A stretch of DNA of 64,000 bases. Source: Nitrospiraceae bacterium UBA2600 (lineage in GTDB: Bacteria; Nitrospirota; Thermodesulfovibrionia; Thermodesulfovibrionales; Thermodesulfovibrionaceae). The first letter of the stretch is position 1. Each line of letters begins with the position of its first letter. A model generated the notes under the pieces. That model saw only the letters and a list, made by a program, of their open reading frames with translations. It was not told the DNA's origin and did no database searches. A program made the position numbers and the translations under genes. This document shows, piece by piece, positions 35,061 to 42,686 of the stretch. The stretch lies in assembly GCA_002339325.1 (NCBI GenBank), contig DDKK01000036.1, positions 1 to 64,000 of the forward strand. Reading direction: 5' to 3'.

Positions 35061-36720
35061 CCATTCTGTGAGTGTTGAAGTAGTATGCGTTTAGAGCTAT
35101 GGCATTTTTCATTATTTTCAACCATATATCTCTTTTTTCATAAAAAATGGGAAGTATCTCATTTGAGAGTTTAAAATATAAATCTTCTGCGTCTCTTTTG
35201 GGGTCTGAAGTCTCCTCCATTGTTCCAATTGCCCATCCTGTATAGCCTTCTATCCAACCTTCAATCCACCATCCGTCAAGAACACTAAAATTTGGCACTC
35301 CGTTATGTGTTGCTTTCATTCCCGATGTTCCCGATGCTTCATAGGGTTTAAGAGGATTGTTAAGCCAGATATCAACTCCAGAAACAAGTTTCATTGCCAT
35401 TGCCATATCGTAATTTGGAAGATAGACAATTTTAACCCTGTCCTTTAATCTCTCTTTGATTTCAAAAATTCTCTGGATTAACTGTTTACCGCCCTCATCT
35501 CTTGGATGAGCCTTTCCAGCATAAATAATTTGAACCCGTCCCTCGCCAATAATAGCCAATCGCTCTGGGTCAGACATCAATAAGTCTGCCCTTTTATAAG
35601 GAGTAGCTCTTCTTGCAAAACCTATGGTAAATGTTTCGTAGTTTAGGTTTGCCCCAGTAATTCTGTTTACATAATCAATCAAAGAACGCTTTGCTTGCAT
35701 ATGAGCTTCCCATACTTCTTCAGAGGGAATTCTCCACGCCCTTACAAAAATCTCCGGTTCATTTGCCCAACCGGGAAGATACTTATTGTAAAGAGCTTTA
35801 AAAGGCTCTGATACCCATGTATAGGGATGAACTCCATTTGTGATAGCATGAATTTCATATCCAGGAAACATTCTCTCTGATACTTCTTCATGCTTTTTAG
35901 AAACTCCGTTTATATATTCACTCAGGTTAAAGCCAAGCAGAGTCATGTTAAGCATTCCATCGCCGGCAAGCTTTTTTAGTAACCACATCGGTACAGGTTC
36001 ACCCATTATTCTTTGCACGAGTTCATAAGGAAATCTGTCATGTCCGGCTTCTACAGGCGTATGGGTTGTGAAAACGCATAGATTTCTTACTCTCTCAACA
36101 TTCCACACAAGTTCTTCAGACCATACTTCCTCTAAAGGTCTTTTGAATTTGTTAAGAAGTTCAAGGGTTAGAAAACTTGAATGTCCCTCATTCATGTGAT
36201 ACTTCCGTATATCAAAGCCAAGCTCTTCAAGCATTCTCACTCCACCTATACCGAGCACTATTTCTTGCTTAAGCCTGTAAGTTAAGTCACCGCCATACAA
36301 AAAATGAGTAAGTTTTCTGCTCTCTTCGTCATTTTCCGGAATGTCGGTATCGAGAAATATTACAGGAACCTTACCTCCAGTAGTGCTTTCGATTATGTAA
36401 TACCAGGCTGTCACATAGACAGGTTTGTCCTCTATAATGACAGATACTTTCTGGTCAATTCTTTTCAGATATCTTTCTATATCCCAGGGGTCAGGATACT
36501 CTATCTGTCTTCCGAAGGGGTCAAGCTCCTGTTTAAAATAGCCCATTCTATGAATTAAAGTTATTCCAACGACAGGGATTCTCAAATCAGCAGCAGATTT
36601 CAATGTATCTCCTGCTAAAATACCTAAACCACCACTATAAGTATGCATCTCTGGTTTAATTCCAATTTCCATTGAGAAATAGGCAATGCTTGTATTCTTA
36701 GCAAAATACTCTATTTCCAT
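35026..36720 (-). CDS. glgP: Alpha-glucan phosphorylase
   Basis: 564 residues of the short TIGR02094-type glycogen/starch phosphorylase, which releases glucose 1-phosphate with pyridoxal phosphate. Visible are YSGGLGILAGDTLKSAADL, HMNEGHSSFL, FTTHTPVEAGHDRF, TIGFARRATPYKRADL, and the cofactor loop SGTSGMKATHNG. It is shorter than many relatives because the N-terminal segment before YFSMEIG is brief. AGGAGGG precedes the ATG, which lies inside the mqnD end (10-base overlap). Confidence 0.92.
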   Translation of the reverse strand: MEIEYFAKNTSIAYFSMEIGIKPEMHTYSGGLGILAGDTLKSAADLRIPVVGITLIHRMGYFKQELDPFGRQIEYPDPWDIERYLKRIDQKVSVIIEDKPVYVTAWYYIIESTTGGKVPVIFLDTDIPENDEESRKLTHFLYGGDLTYRLKQEIVLGIGGVRMLEELGFDIRKYHMNEGHSSFLTLELLNKFKRPLEEVWSEELVWNVERVRNLCVFTTHTPVEAGHDRFPYELVQRIMGEPVPMWLLKKLAGDGMLNMTLLGFNLSEYINGVSKKHEEVSERMFPGYEIHAITNGVHPYTWVSEPFKALYNKYLPGWANEPEIFVRAWRIPSEEVWEAHMQAKRSLIDYVNRITGANLNYETFTIGFARRATPYKRADLLMSDPERLAIIGEGRVQIIYAGKAHPRDEGGKQLIQRIFEIKERLKDRVKIVYLPNYDMAMAMKLVSGVDIWLNNPLKPYEASGTSGMKATHNGVPNFSVLDGWWIEGWIEGYTGWAIGTMEETSDPKRDAEDLYFKLSNEILPIFYEKRDIWLKIMKNAIALNAYYFNTHRMVRFYVTEAYIR

Positions 36721-37517
36721 AGGCCCTCCTCATTAATTTTATCCATTAATCTACTTATTGACTTCATTCCCTTTTCACCTAAATCTAATGAGTAGTCATT
36801 GACGTAAGTTTTTATATGAGAGATTATTACATCATCGTCAAGTTCTTGAGCATATTTCTTTATGAAAGGCAAAACTTCGTCAAGATGATTTCTTGAGTAT
36901 AAAATACTTTCTGTAATTAAATGCTCCATGAGTATTTTCTCAGGAAAACTCTTTTTAGCAACTATGCACCCAAGTGGTATGAGTGAGTTTGTCTGTTTTT
37001 TCCAGAATTCTCCTAAGTCTGCTATTAGTTTTAATCCGAAGTTCTGATAAATAAATCTGCCTTCATGAATTAAAACTCCCATTTGAACTTCATTTTTTAT
37101 CAATTTATCTATGATTTCGTTAAAGGGAACAAATAGAAGTGTATACTTTTTGTCAAAAAAATGTTTTTTCCAGTAAAACCACATAATTGCCGTTGCTGTC
37201 GTAAATCTACCGGGTAGAGCTATCTTTATTTGAGCTGATTTTTCAATTTCTGTTAAATCCTTAGCCACCAATACCGGACCTTCCTCGGAAAAGGCTCCTC
37301 CGCTTCTGAGTATTTCGTAATTGTCCCTAAGATAATAATACACATGCGTTGAAACTTTAGATAAATCTAATTCTCCATTCAGACAGAGCTTATTCAAAGT
37401 CTCCACATCCTCTATTACGAAGTTTAATTGTAATCCTGCCATGTCAATCTTTTTTCTTATCATGGCATAAAAAATAAAAATGTCGTTTGGACACGGTGAA
37501 ATTCCGAAATTTAGCAT
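36711..37517 (-). CDS. mqnD: 1,4-dihydroxy-6-naphthoate synthase (futalosine menaquinone pathway)
   Basis: 268 residues in the periplasmic-binding-protein fold used by MqnA/MqnD. GISPCPNDIFIFYAM at the N-terminus, ELDLSKVSTHVYYYL and IALPGRFTTATAI are typical of MqnD, which converts cyclic de-hypoxanthine futalosine to 1,4-dihydroxy-6-naphthoate. It shows menaquinone is made by the futalosine route. MqnA is the closest alternative, but SPCPND favours MqnD. The ATG lacks a Shine-Dalgarno and follows a -10 box by 6 bases. Confidence 0.88.
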   Translation of the reverse strand: MLNFGISPCPNDIFIFYAMIRKKIDMAGLQLNFVIEDVETLNKLCLNGELDLSKVSTHVYYYLRDNYEILRSGGAFSEEGPVLVAKDLTEIEKSAQIKIALPGRFTTATAIMWFYWKKHFFDKKYTLLFVPFNEIIDKLIKNEVQMGVLIHEGRFIYQNFGLKLIADLGEFWKKQTNSLIPLGCIVAKKSFPEKILMEHLITESILYSRNHLDEVLPFIKKYAQELDDDVIISHIKTYVNDYSLDLGEKGMKSISRLMDKINEEGLWK

Positions 37518-37523
37518 GCAATA

Positions 37524-37552
37524 ATTTTACAGATATTGAAACATTTATGTAA
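37524..37552 (-). promoter_or_regulatory. Candidate promoter for mqnD-glgP, leaderless arrangement
   Basis: On the minus strand TTACAT (37547-37552) and TAAAAT (37524-37529) are 17 bases apart, and the mqnD ATG begins 6 bases after the -10. It overlaps the divergent rpsT promoter region. Confidence 0.45.
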
Positions 37553-37565
37553 ACTATGGTATTTT
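37536..37565 (+). promoter_or_regulatory. Candidate promoter for rpsT
   Basis: TTGAAA (37536-37541) and TATTTT (37560-37565) are 18 bases apart. The expected start near 37572 leaves about 28 bases of leader with AAGGAGG before the TTG start codon. Confidence 0.4.
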
Positions 37566-37599
37566 TAAAATTAATAATCTCAATACAAGGAGGATACGT

Positions 37600-37890
37600 T
37601 TGGCAACGGCAAGATCAACAGTTAAGAAAAGAAGTAAATCTGTTCTGAAAAGAATTAGACAAAATGAAAAGAGAAGATTGAGAAATCAATCCTGGCAAAG
37701 TAGAATTAAAACTTCCCTCAAGAAGGTTGAAGAAGCAATTGAAAAGAAAGAAAAGGAACAAACCCAAGAGCTTTTGAATGAAGCCGTCAAAATAATAAGT
37801 AAAGCAGCATCAAAAGGTGTAATTCACAAAAATACGGCATCAAGGAAAATTTCAAGATTAATGAAAAAGGTAAATCTAAAAAAAGAGTAA
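37600..37890 (+). CDS. rpsT: 30S ribosomal protein S20 (TTG start)
   Basis: 96 residues, Lys/Arg-rich and helical: ATARSTVKKRSKSVLKRIRQ near the start and GVIHKNTASRKISRLMKKV near the end, as in S20, which binds 16S rRNA early in 30S assembly. The start codon is TTG, placed 7 bases after AAGGAGG. Non-AUG starts are also known for rpsT in E. coli, where they matter for autoregulation. Confidence 0.95.
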   Translation: MATARSTVKKRSKSVLKRIRQNEKRRLRNQSWQSRIKTSLKKVEEAIEKKEKEQTQELLNEAVKIISKAASKGVIHKNTASRKISRLMKKVNLKKE

Positions 37891-37942
37891 GCAACAGTTT
37901 TCAATAAAAATTCAATTTTTAATAAAATCTCGTGGATATAAA

Positions 37943-38314
37943 ATGAATGAAGAGACAAGAAGAAAAAGAATAGAAGAAATAAGAAAAAGCCTTTTAAAGC
38001 AAAAGGAACAGATTTTAATTGATGCGGGAGTAATGATTTCAAATCTTCCATCCGAGTCAAGTCTATCTGAGATAGGAGACATTGCCTCTCAAGAGATAGA
38101 CAGAAGCTTTCTTCTGAGATTAAGAGACAGAGAGAGAAAGCTTCTAAAAAAAATTGAAAAAGCACTTGAAAAAATTGAAAATGGTACTTATGGAATTTGT
38201 GAAGCCTGCGGAGCAGAGATTCCCGTTGAAAGACTTGAGGCAAGACCTGTTACAGACTTATGCATAGAATGTAAAACAGAACAGGAAGAAGCCGAAAAAT
38301 TAAAGGAAACCTAA
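37943..38314 (+). CDS. DksA/TraR-family zinc-finger protein
   Basis: 123 residues: an N-terminal coiled coil (about 1-75) followed by a four-cysteine zinc finger CEACGAEI ... CIECK (Cx2C-x17-Cx2C, about 93-116). DksA proteins bind the RNA polymerase secondary channel and adjust ribosomal promoters with ppGpp. The DxxDxA-type tip is not clear, so a YocK-like role is possible. It follows rpsT by 52 bases and overlaps the convergent nagA-like gene by 4. Confidence 0.88.
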   Translation: MNEETRRKRIEEIRKSLLKQKEQILIDAGVMISNLPSESSLSEIGDIASQEIDRSFLLRLRDRERKLLKKIEKALEKIENGTYGICEACGAEIPVERLEARPVTDLCIECKTEQEEAEKLKET

Positions 38315-39129
38315 GTTTTAAGAAAATTTAAAGGATTTTCATAAACTGCTTTATTGATAATTTCGATTGAAAAACCTATTTTTATAAGCCTTTCTTTTAT
38401 CTCAAATAAGCTCAAATTACCTCCTCTTAATCTTTCTTCGTTACCACTTTCCTTTACCATATCTGATACTAAAATAATTCTCTCTGGATTTTTTATTTTA
38501 AAAATCCATTTAAGAACATCATCACTTAAATGTCTGCCATCACCAATTACTTCAATAAACACCTCTTCGTTAATTAGACCAAAGCCTGCAAGTCCTGGCT
38601 CTCTGTGATGTATTCCTCTCATGGCATTGAAAATATGGGTTATTAGCTTAGCACCTGCACGAAAACCCTCCTCAGCTTCCTTGAAAGTAGCATCAGAGTG
38701 TCCCATGCCAATCCTTATTCCTTTCTCTACGGCTCTTTCGATTAATTCTAATGCTCCGGGTAATTCTGGAGCAACTGTCATTACCTTTATGATGTCCTCA
38801 AACCCATCAACAATTCTTTTAAAATCTTCATTATTTGGCATCAAAAGATACCTTTTATCTAATGCTCCGGAATGTTTTGGGTTTAAAAATGGACCTTCAA
38901 GATATGCTCCAAGTATATTAGCTCTTAATTTATTTTCTAAAATAGCCTTTTTAATAAAACTCAGTTTTTCCCTCATCTTGTATACACTTTCAGGATAAAG
39001 AGTGATTAAAAAACTATCAACACCCTTTTTACCGTACTCTTCAGATAGAAAAAGAAGTTGTTCCAAGGATTTTACTTCGTTTATATCAATATGTTCGGTG
39101 CCATGAAAGTGGATATCAATAACAGACAT
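38311..39129 (-). CDS. N-acetylglucosamine-6-phosphate deacetylase-like amidohydrolase, short form
   Basis: 272 residues, much shorter than the usual 380 or so for NagA. Metal and substrate motifs of the TIM barrel are present: IDIHFHG at the very start, AYLEGPFLNPKHSGA, GMGHSDATFKEAEEG, ITHIFNAM and VSDM. The flanking beta-sandwich domain, normally built from both chain ends, is missing, as is the usual C-terminal stretch. Function as a deacetylase is therefore probable but not certain. Its start is 15 bases from the divergent DUF1460 gene. Confidence 0.72.
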   Translation of the reverse strand: MSVIDIHFHGTEHIDINEVKSLEQLLFLSEEYGKKGVDSFLITLYPESVYKMREKLSFIKKAILENKLRANILGAYLEGPFLNPKHSGALDKRYLLMPNNEDFKRIVDGFEDIIKVMTVAPELPGALELIERAVEKGIRIGMGHSDATFKEAEEGFRAGAKLITHIFNAMRGIHHREPGLAGFGLINEEVFIEVIGDGRHLSDDVLKWIFKIKNPERIILVSDMVKESGNEERLRGGNLSLFEIKERLIKIGFSIEIINKAVYENPLNFLKT

Positions 39130-39133
39130 GTTT

Positions 39134-39140
39134 TATCATA
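39134..39140. promoter_or_regulatory. Shared -10-like element between two divergent genes
   Basis: The start codons at 39129 (-) and 39145 (+) are only 15 bases apart. Within that gap TATCAT (39134-39139, +) and TATGAT (39135-39140, -) are -10-like on opposite strands of the same bases, ending 5 bases before each ATG. No Shine-Dalgarno fits on either side, and -35 matches are weak. Confidence 0.35.
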
Positions 39141-39144
39141 GCAT

Positions 39145-39843
39145 ATGATATTAAAAGAAGGTAAAATTAACATAGAAAAACTAATTAATAACGTAAGTAA
39201 TATAAAAAATTCAGAAAAAATTTTAAAAATTTCTGAATCTTTTTTAGATATTCCTTATGTAAGTAATACCCTAATTGGAAGTGCTGAAATTGATGAAATC
39301 CTAACAATAAATTTTGAGGGACTTGATTGCATGACTTTAATTGAGTATGTAGAGGCTCTTAGACTTTCTACTGATTTTGAATCTTTTATCAAAAACATTA
39401 AATTAGTTCGATACAAAAATGGCATAGTAGGCTTTAAGACCAGAAGACATTTTTTTTCAGACTGGGGAAGTCTAAAAACAGTAAAAAATGTTACCTATGA
39501 AATAGGAAAATCTCTCTGCCACACGGAATACAAAAAACTCAACCGCATTGACGCAAAAAGAAGATGGATAGAAGGATTACCTGTTAAATTAAGAAAAATA
39601 ATATACATTCCCGTTAAACACCTCTCTGAAGCTCTGAGAAATCTTAACTCTATTTATTACTGCGGTTTTTTTTCATTAAAAGAAGGCCTTGATGTGGAAC
39701 ACGTAGGTATTTTATTTAAAAAAAATAATATTCCCACTCTAAGACATGCATCCCTTATAAAAAGTAAAGTAGTTGATGAGATTTTATTGGAATATGCTTC
39801 GAATAAAAATGGTATCATACTTTATAAGCCTATATTCAAATAA
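39145..39843 (+). CDS. DUF1460 protein (NlpC/P60-like amidase fold)
   Basis: 232 residues with the DUF1460 pattern: GLDCMTLIEYVEALRLS (nucleophile Cys near 59), VRYKNGIVGFKTRRHFFSDW, and VEHVGILFKK with the likely catalytic His. Characterised relatives are amidases acting on muramyl peptides and are usually exported. No signal peptide is seen here, so the substrate and location are open. The cation efflux gene begins right after its stop codon. Confidence 0.72.
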   Translation: MILKEGKINIEKLINNVSNIKNSEKILKISESFLDIPYVSNTLIGSAEIDEILTINFEGLDCMTLIEYVEALRLSTDFESFIKNIKLVRYKNGIVGFKTRRHFFSDWGSLKTVKNVTYEIGKSLCHTEYKKLNRIDAKRRWIEGLPVKLRKIIYIPVKHLSEALRNLNSIYYCGFFSLKEGLDVEHVGILFKKNNIPTLRHASLIKSKVVDEILLEYASNKNGIILYKPIFK

Positions 39844-40707
39844 ATGGACAGAAAAAGAGAAATAAGAAAGGTTTTACTGATAACTCTTTTTTTGAATCTT
39901 TTAGTGTCTATTGCCAAGATAATCTACGGTCTAAAAGTTAACTCCCTTGCCATATATTCAGACGGATTCCACTCTCTTTTTGACGGAGTAAGCAATATCG
40001 GTGGAATTATTGGAATATACTTAGCCAATAGACCCCCTGACAGAGAACATCCCTATGGACATAGAAAATATGAGACCATTTTCGCTGTTTTTATTGGAGT
40101 ATTGATGGGATTTACATCTATTGAAATATTAAAGGGAGCATACGAAGCAATAGTGAAGAATAAAAGGCCTGAATTAGACGAGAGGGCTTTCATAGTTCTT
40201 TTTTTAACAATGGCAGTAAATATCTTCGTATATTTATTTGAAAGAAAAAAAGGCAAACAGCTGAAAAGCGAATTTTTAATTGCTGACTCCTCTCACACAA
40301 AAACGGACATATACATAACTTCAGGAATAATACTTGCAATTTTCTTTATGAATTCTGGATTTTATATTCTTGATTCAATTTCTGGCATCATAATAGGCTT
40401 TCTGGTTGCAAGGGAAGCTTTTAAAATATTGAAAGAATCAACAGATATTCTCATTGACAAAGCTCTGATTGACAGTTCAGACATTGAAAAGATAGTAAAA
40501 TCCTGTAATGACGTTCAAGCCTGTGAGGACATAAGAACGAGAGGAACTGCAGGACAAATATTTGTTGATTTAAAAATTTTAGTTGACTCTCAAATTTCCG
40601 TAAAAGAGGGACATGAAATAGCTGAGAGAGTTGAAGAGATTATAAAAAAAGAATTTCCAGATGTCGTTGATGTTGTAGTTCATATTGAACCAAATAGGGA
40701 GAATTAG
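39844..40707 (+). CDS. Cation diffusion facilitator (zinc/iron efflux)
   Basis: 287 residues: six membrane helices (about 10-200), metal-site residues in YSDGFHSLFDGVSN (helix 2) and ADSSHTKTDIYIT (helix 5), then a cytoplasmic domain (about 205-285) ending VVHIEPN. CDF antiporters export divalent metals in exchange for protons; the metal cannot be told here. Its ATG directly follows the TAA of the DUF1460 gene. The 3' end overlaps the HNH gene by 4 bases. Confidence 0.92.
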   Translation: MDRKREIRKVLLITLFLNLLVSIAKIIYGLKVNSLAIYSDGFHSLFDGVSNIGGIIGIYLANRPPDREHPYGHRKYETIFAVFIGVLMGFTSIEILKGAYEAIVKNKRPELDERAFIVLFLTMAVNIFVYLFERKKGKQLKSEFLIADSSHTKTDIYITSGIILAIFFMNSGFYILDSISGIIIGFLVAREAFKILKESTDILIDKALIDSSDIEKIVKSCNDVQACEDIRTRGTAGQIFVDLKILVDSQISVKEGHEIAERVEEIIKKEFPDVVDVVVHIEPNREN

Positions 40708-41018
40708 AGAATTTTTTCTGGGTCAAAAGAATCAAGAGATTTTAAATAATCCTCCCACTCAAAAGGCAAAAGATATTTCTTCTTGTTATTGCAATCTTTG
40801 CAACAAGGGACTAAGTTGCCCTTTTTTGACTTTCCACCTCTTATAAGCGGTATCAAATGATCCATTGTAAGTTCCTCAGGTGGTGTTTTCTTTCCGCAAT
40901 AATAACATACTCCGACGGATATCTTTTTTTTCCACCATGAAGATTTTCTGATAATTTTTGCCTTTTGTTTTTCAATTTCGAGTTCTCTTTTGGAAATCGG
41001 AGGGATAAATTCTTGCAT
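40704..41018 (-). CDS. HNH endonuclease-domain protein
   Basis: 104 residues with a complete HNH motif held by two CxxC pairs: CYYCGKKTPPEELTMDHLIP, then GGKSKKGNLVPCCKDCNNKK. A basic helix precedes it. Small stand-alone HNH proteins of this kind occur beside housekeeping genes and their targets are mostly unknown. It is the last gene of the rpsF-ssb-rpsR-DUF507-DUF507 unit, sharing one base with the preceding stop. Confidence 0.85.
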   Translation of the reverse strand: MQEFIPPISKRELEIEKQKAKIIRKSSWWKKKISVGVCYYCGKKTPPEELTMDHLIPLIRGGKSKKGNLVPCCKDCNNKKKYLLPFEWEDYLKSLDSFDPEKIL

Positions 41019-41296
41019 TACCGAATTAATCGTTTCTTTTCCTCTTCTTCAAAAAATTTCTTATAAAGCACATTCCATTCTGTACTGCCTTCGACTATTT
41101 TTTTTGAAAAAGATTGAAGCTTTCTTCTTACTGTTTCATCTATAGATTCGCCTATTTTCAGAGCTTGTATAAAGCTTCGCTTAATTTCCCTTCTTACTTC
41201 CTGTTCATCGGTTTTTAATTTTATAAGCCCTTTGTTAATTAAACCGTTGAATAATATATGAGAAGTATGGGAGATTTTTTCTTCAGAAAGAATCAT
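41018..41296 (-). CDS. DUF507 protein, second copy
   Basis: 92 residues, helical and charged, of the DUF507 family (ILSEEKISHTSHILFNGLI; EWNVLYKKFFEEEEKKRL). Function unknown. It is a divergent paralogue of the gene immediately upstream, with which it overlaps by 4 bases. The shared skeleton is an N-terminal helix ending in a hydrophobic stretch, a central acidic region and a C-terminal W/Y-x-x-L-F/Y segment. Confidence 0.8.
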   Translation of the reverse strand: MILSEEKISHTSHILFNGLINKGLIKLKTDEQEVRREIKRSFIQALKIGESIDETVRRKLQSFSKKIVEGSTEWNVLYKKFFEEEEKKRLIR

Positions 41297-41574
41297 AATA
41301 CCAGATTCCTCTGTTTTACAAGTTTCTGCTTTGTCATCTCAAATAGCTTTCTGTAGTCGAGTTTTCCTTTCTCAATCTCATTTTCATATTTCTTGAGAAG
41401 TTCTCTCACTTCCTCATTTAATCTGTCTTCAACCATCAACTCATCGAGAATTAATTTTTCAACCTCCTCAAGAAGTATATCTTTTGATACTGTAAGTTCT
41501 ATCATATTCTTCTTGAGAAGATTCTCCACTATAGTGTTAGCTATATAGGGTATCCAAGTTTTTGGAATTCTCAT
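41293..41574 (-). CDS. DUF507 protein, first copy
   Basis: 93 residues of the same unknown family as its neighbour: WIPYIANTIVENLLKKNMIEL at the start, RELLKKYENEIEKGKLDYRKLF near the end. It lies 11 bases downstream of rpsR in the ribosomal protein operon. DUF507 genes often occur as adjacent pairs, which suggests the products act as a heterodimer; that is an inference. Confidence 0.8.
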   Translation of the reverse strand: MRIPKTWIPYIANTIVENLLKKNMIELTVSKDILLEEVEKLILDELMVEDRLNEEVRELLKKYENEIEKGKLDYRKLFEMTKQKLVKQRNLVL

Positions 41575-41585
41575 TTCTATTTCTA

Positions 41586-41819
41586 TTAGAGCTCAATATA
41601 AGGCAACAAAGCTATCGACCTTGCTCTCTTTATAGCCCTCGTTAACTCTCTCTGATGCTTTGAACAGGTGCCAGTAAGTTTTCTTGATAGAATCTTCCCT
41701 CTCTCTGTCATAAAGCCTCTAAGCAACTTAGAATTTTTGTAATCGATAAATTCTACTTTGTCTGCGCAAAATCTACAATATTTTTTTCTAAAAAATCTTC
41801 TCTGTGATTGTTGTTGCAT
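41586..41819 (-). CDS. rpsR: 30S ribosomal protein S18
   Basis: 77 residues with [21 protein letters not shown] and [20 protein letters not shown]. The CRFC/C set may bind zinc, as in the zinc-containing type of S18. It binds next to S6 on the 30S platform. The order rpsF-ssb-rpsR is a standard operon; it follows ssb by 11 bases. Confidence 0.95.
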   Translation of the reverse strand: MQQQSQRRFFRKKYCRFCADKVEFIDYKNSKLLRGFMTERGKILSRKLTGTCSKHQRELTRAIKRARSIALLPYIEL

Positions 41820-41830
41820 TATTTTCCTCC

Positions 41831-42217
41831 TTAAAATGGTTCTAAGTCAGTGTATTCGTCTGGGGGCATCTGCTCATTATCATGGGGCTCAGCAGATTCC
41901 CTTTTTGATAAAAATCTTATATTACTCGCAATAACTTCAAATTTGCTTTTTTTCTGGCCTTCATACTCCCATCTTCTCTCTCTCAATCTTCCCTCAACAA
42001 GAACAGTTCTTCCTTTATTAAGATATTGAGTGCATGTTTCAGCCTGTTTTCCAAATACAACTGCGTCAATGAACAAGGTTTCCTCTCTCATTTCTTCACC
42101 CTGTCTATAACGAGAATTTACAGCGATTGGAACTGTTGCAACCGCTACTCCCGATGGAGTATATCTTATTTCTGGGTCTCTCGTTAAGTTTCCTATTAGT
42201 ATTATTCTGTTAAACAT
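41831..42217 (-). CDS. ssb: Single-stranded DNA-binding protein
   Basis: 128 residues: one OB fold beginning [20 protein letters not shown], with [16 protein letters not shown], then a short tail ending in DLEPF, a variant of the acidic DDIPF-type tip that recruits partner proteins. The disordered linker is unusually short (about 20 residues). It overlaps rpsF by 8 bases. Confidence 0.95.
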   Translation of the reverse strand: MFNRIILIGNLTRDPEIRYTPSGVAVATVPIAVNSRYRQGEEMREETLFIDAVVFGKQAETCTQYLNKGRTVLVEGRLRERRWEYEGQKKSKFEVIASNIRFLSKRESAEPHDNEQMPPDEYTDLEPF

Positions 42218-42584
42218 TTGTATCCCGAGTTGTTATTTCAGAAGGCTCAACAGGAATGCCCTTTATCTCAGGCGGTAAGGCATTTATCTGTTGTTTTGTA
42301 AGCCTTATAATCATAAACTTAAACACAGGGTCATAAACTCTGTAGAATTCCTCAAATTTTCTTATTGCTGCAGAGGGAGACTTAAAGATAAAGAACACAT
42401 AATAGCCCATGTTTTGCTTGTTTAGCTTATAAGCGAGTTTTTTCTTACCCCAGTTTTCAACCTTTAAGATTTCTCCTGAATTTTCCTTAATAAGCGTTGA
42501 AATCTTTTGAATAGCCTCCTGCACTTCTTCCTCTGAAAGAGCCGGTTGAAGTAAAACTACTTTCTCATAAAAATTATCTGACAT
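42210..42584 (-). CDS. rpsF: 30S ribosomal protein S6
   Basis: 124 residues with the S6 ferredoxin-like fold: YEKVVLLQPALSEEEVQ, KVENWGKKKLAYKLNKQNMGYYVFFIF and FMIIRLT. It forms a dimer with S18 on the 30S platform. The C-terminal extension of about 25 residues is longer than the minimal protein. GGAGG and GAGG precede the ATG. It is the first gene of its unit, after a leader of about 65 bases. Confidence 0.95.
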   Translation of the reverse strand: MSDNFYEKVVLLQPALSEEEVQEAIQKISTLIKENSGEILKVENWGKKKLAYKLNKQNMGYYVFFIFKSPSAAIRKFEEFYRVYDPVFKFMIIRLTKQQINALPPEIKGIPVEPSEITTRDTNV

Positions 42585-42608
42585 CCTCTAACCTCCACAT
42601 GGATTTAA

Positions 42609-42633
42609 GCCCTCCTTACATTGAAGCGAGGGC
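42609..42633 (-). promoter_or_regulatory. Hairpin in the rpsF leader
   Basis: GCCCTC (42609-42614) and GAGGGC (42628-42633) form a 6-bp GC-rich stem with a 13-base loop in the leader of the rpsF operon. No T-tract follows. The position fits the S6:S18 autoregulatory leader known from other bacteria, but I could not match the conserved bases of that motif. Confidence 0.35.
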
Positions 42634-42656
42634 ATGGAGAAAAAATCTCAACTTTT

Positions 42657-42686
42657 TTTATAACATATTTTTAAATTTTAAATCAA
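42657..42686 (-). promoter_or_regulatory. Candidate promoter for the rpsF operon
   Basis: On the minus strand TTGATT (42681-42686) and TATAAA (42657-42662) are 18 bases apart, overlapping the last codons of the upstream gene. The expected start is near 42650. Confidence 0.5.

Noticed and set aside
41293..42584. Phage or defence island suggested by HNH plus ssb
   Set aside because: The order rpsF-ssb-rpsR is the standard ribosomal operon, and no other defence gene is nearby.
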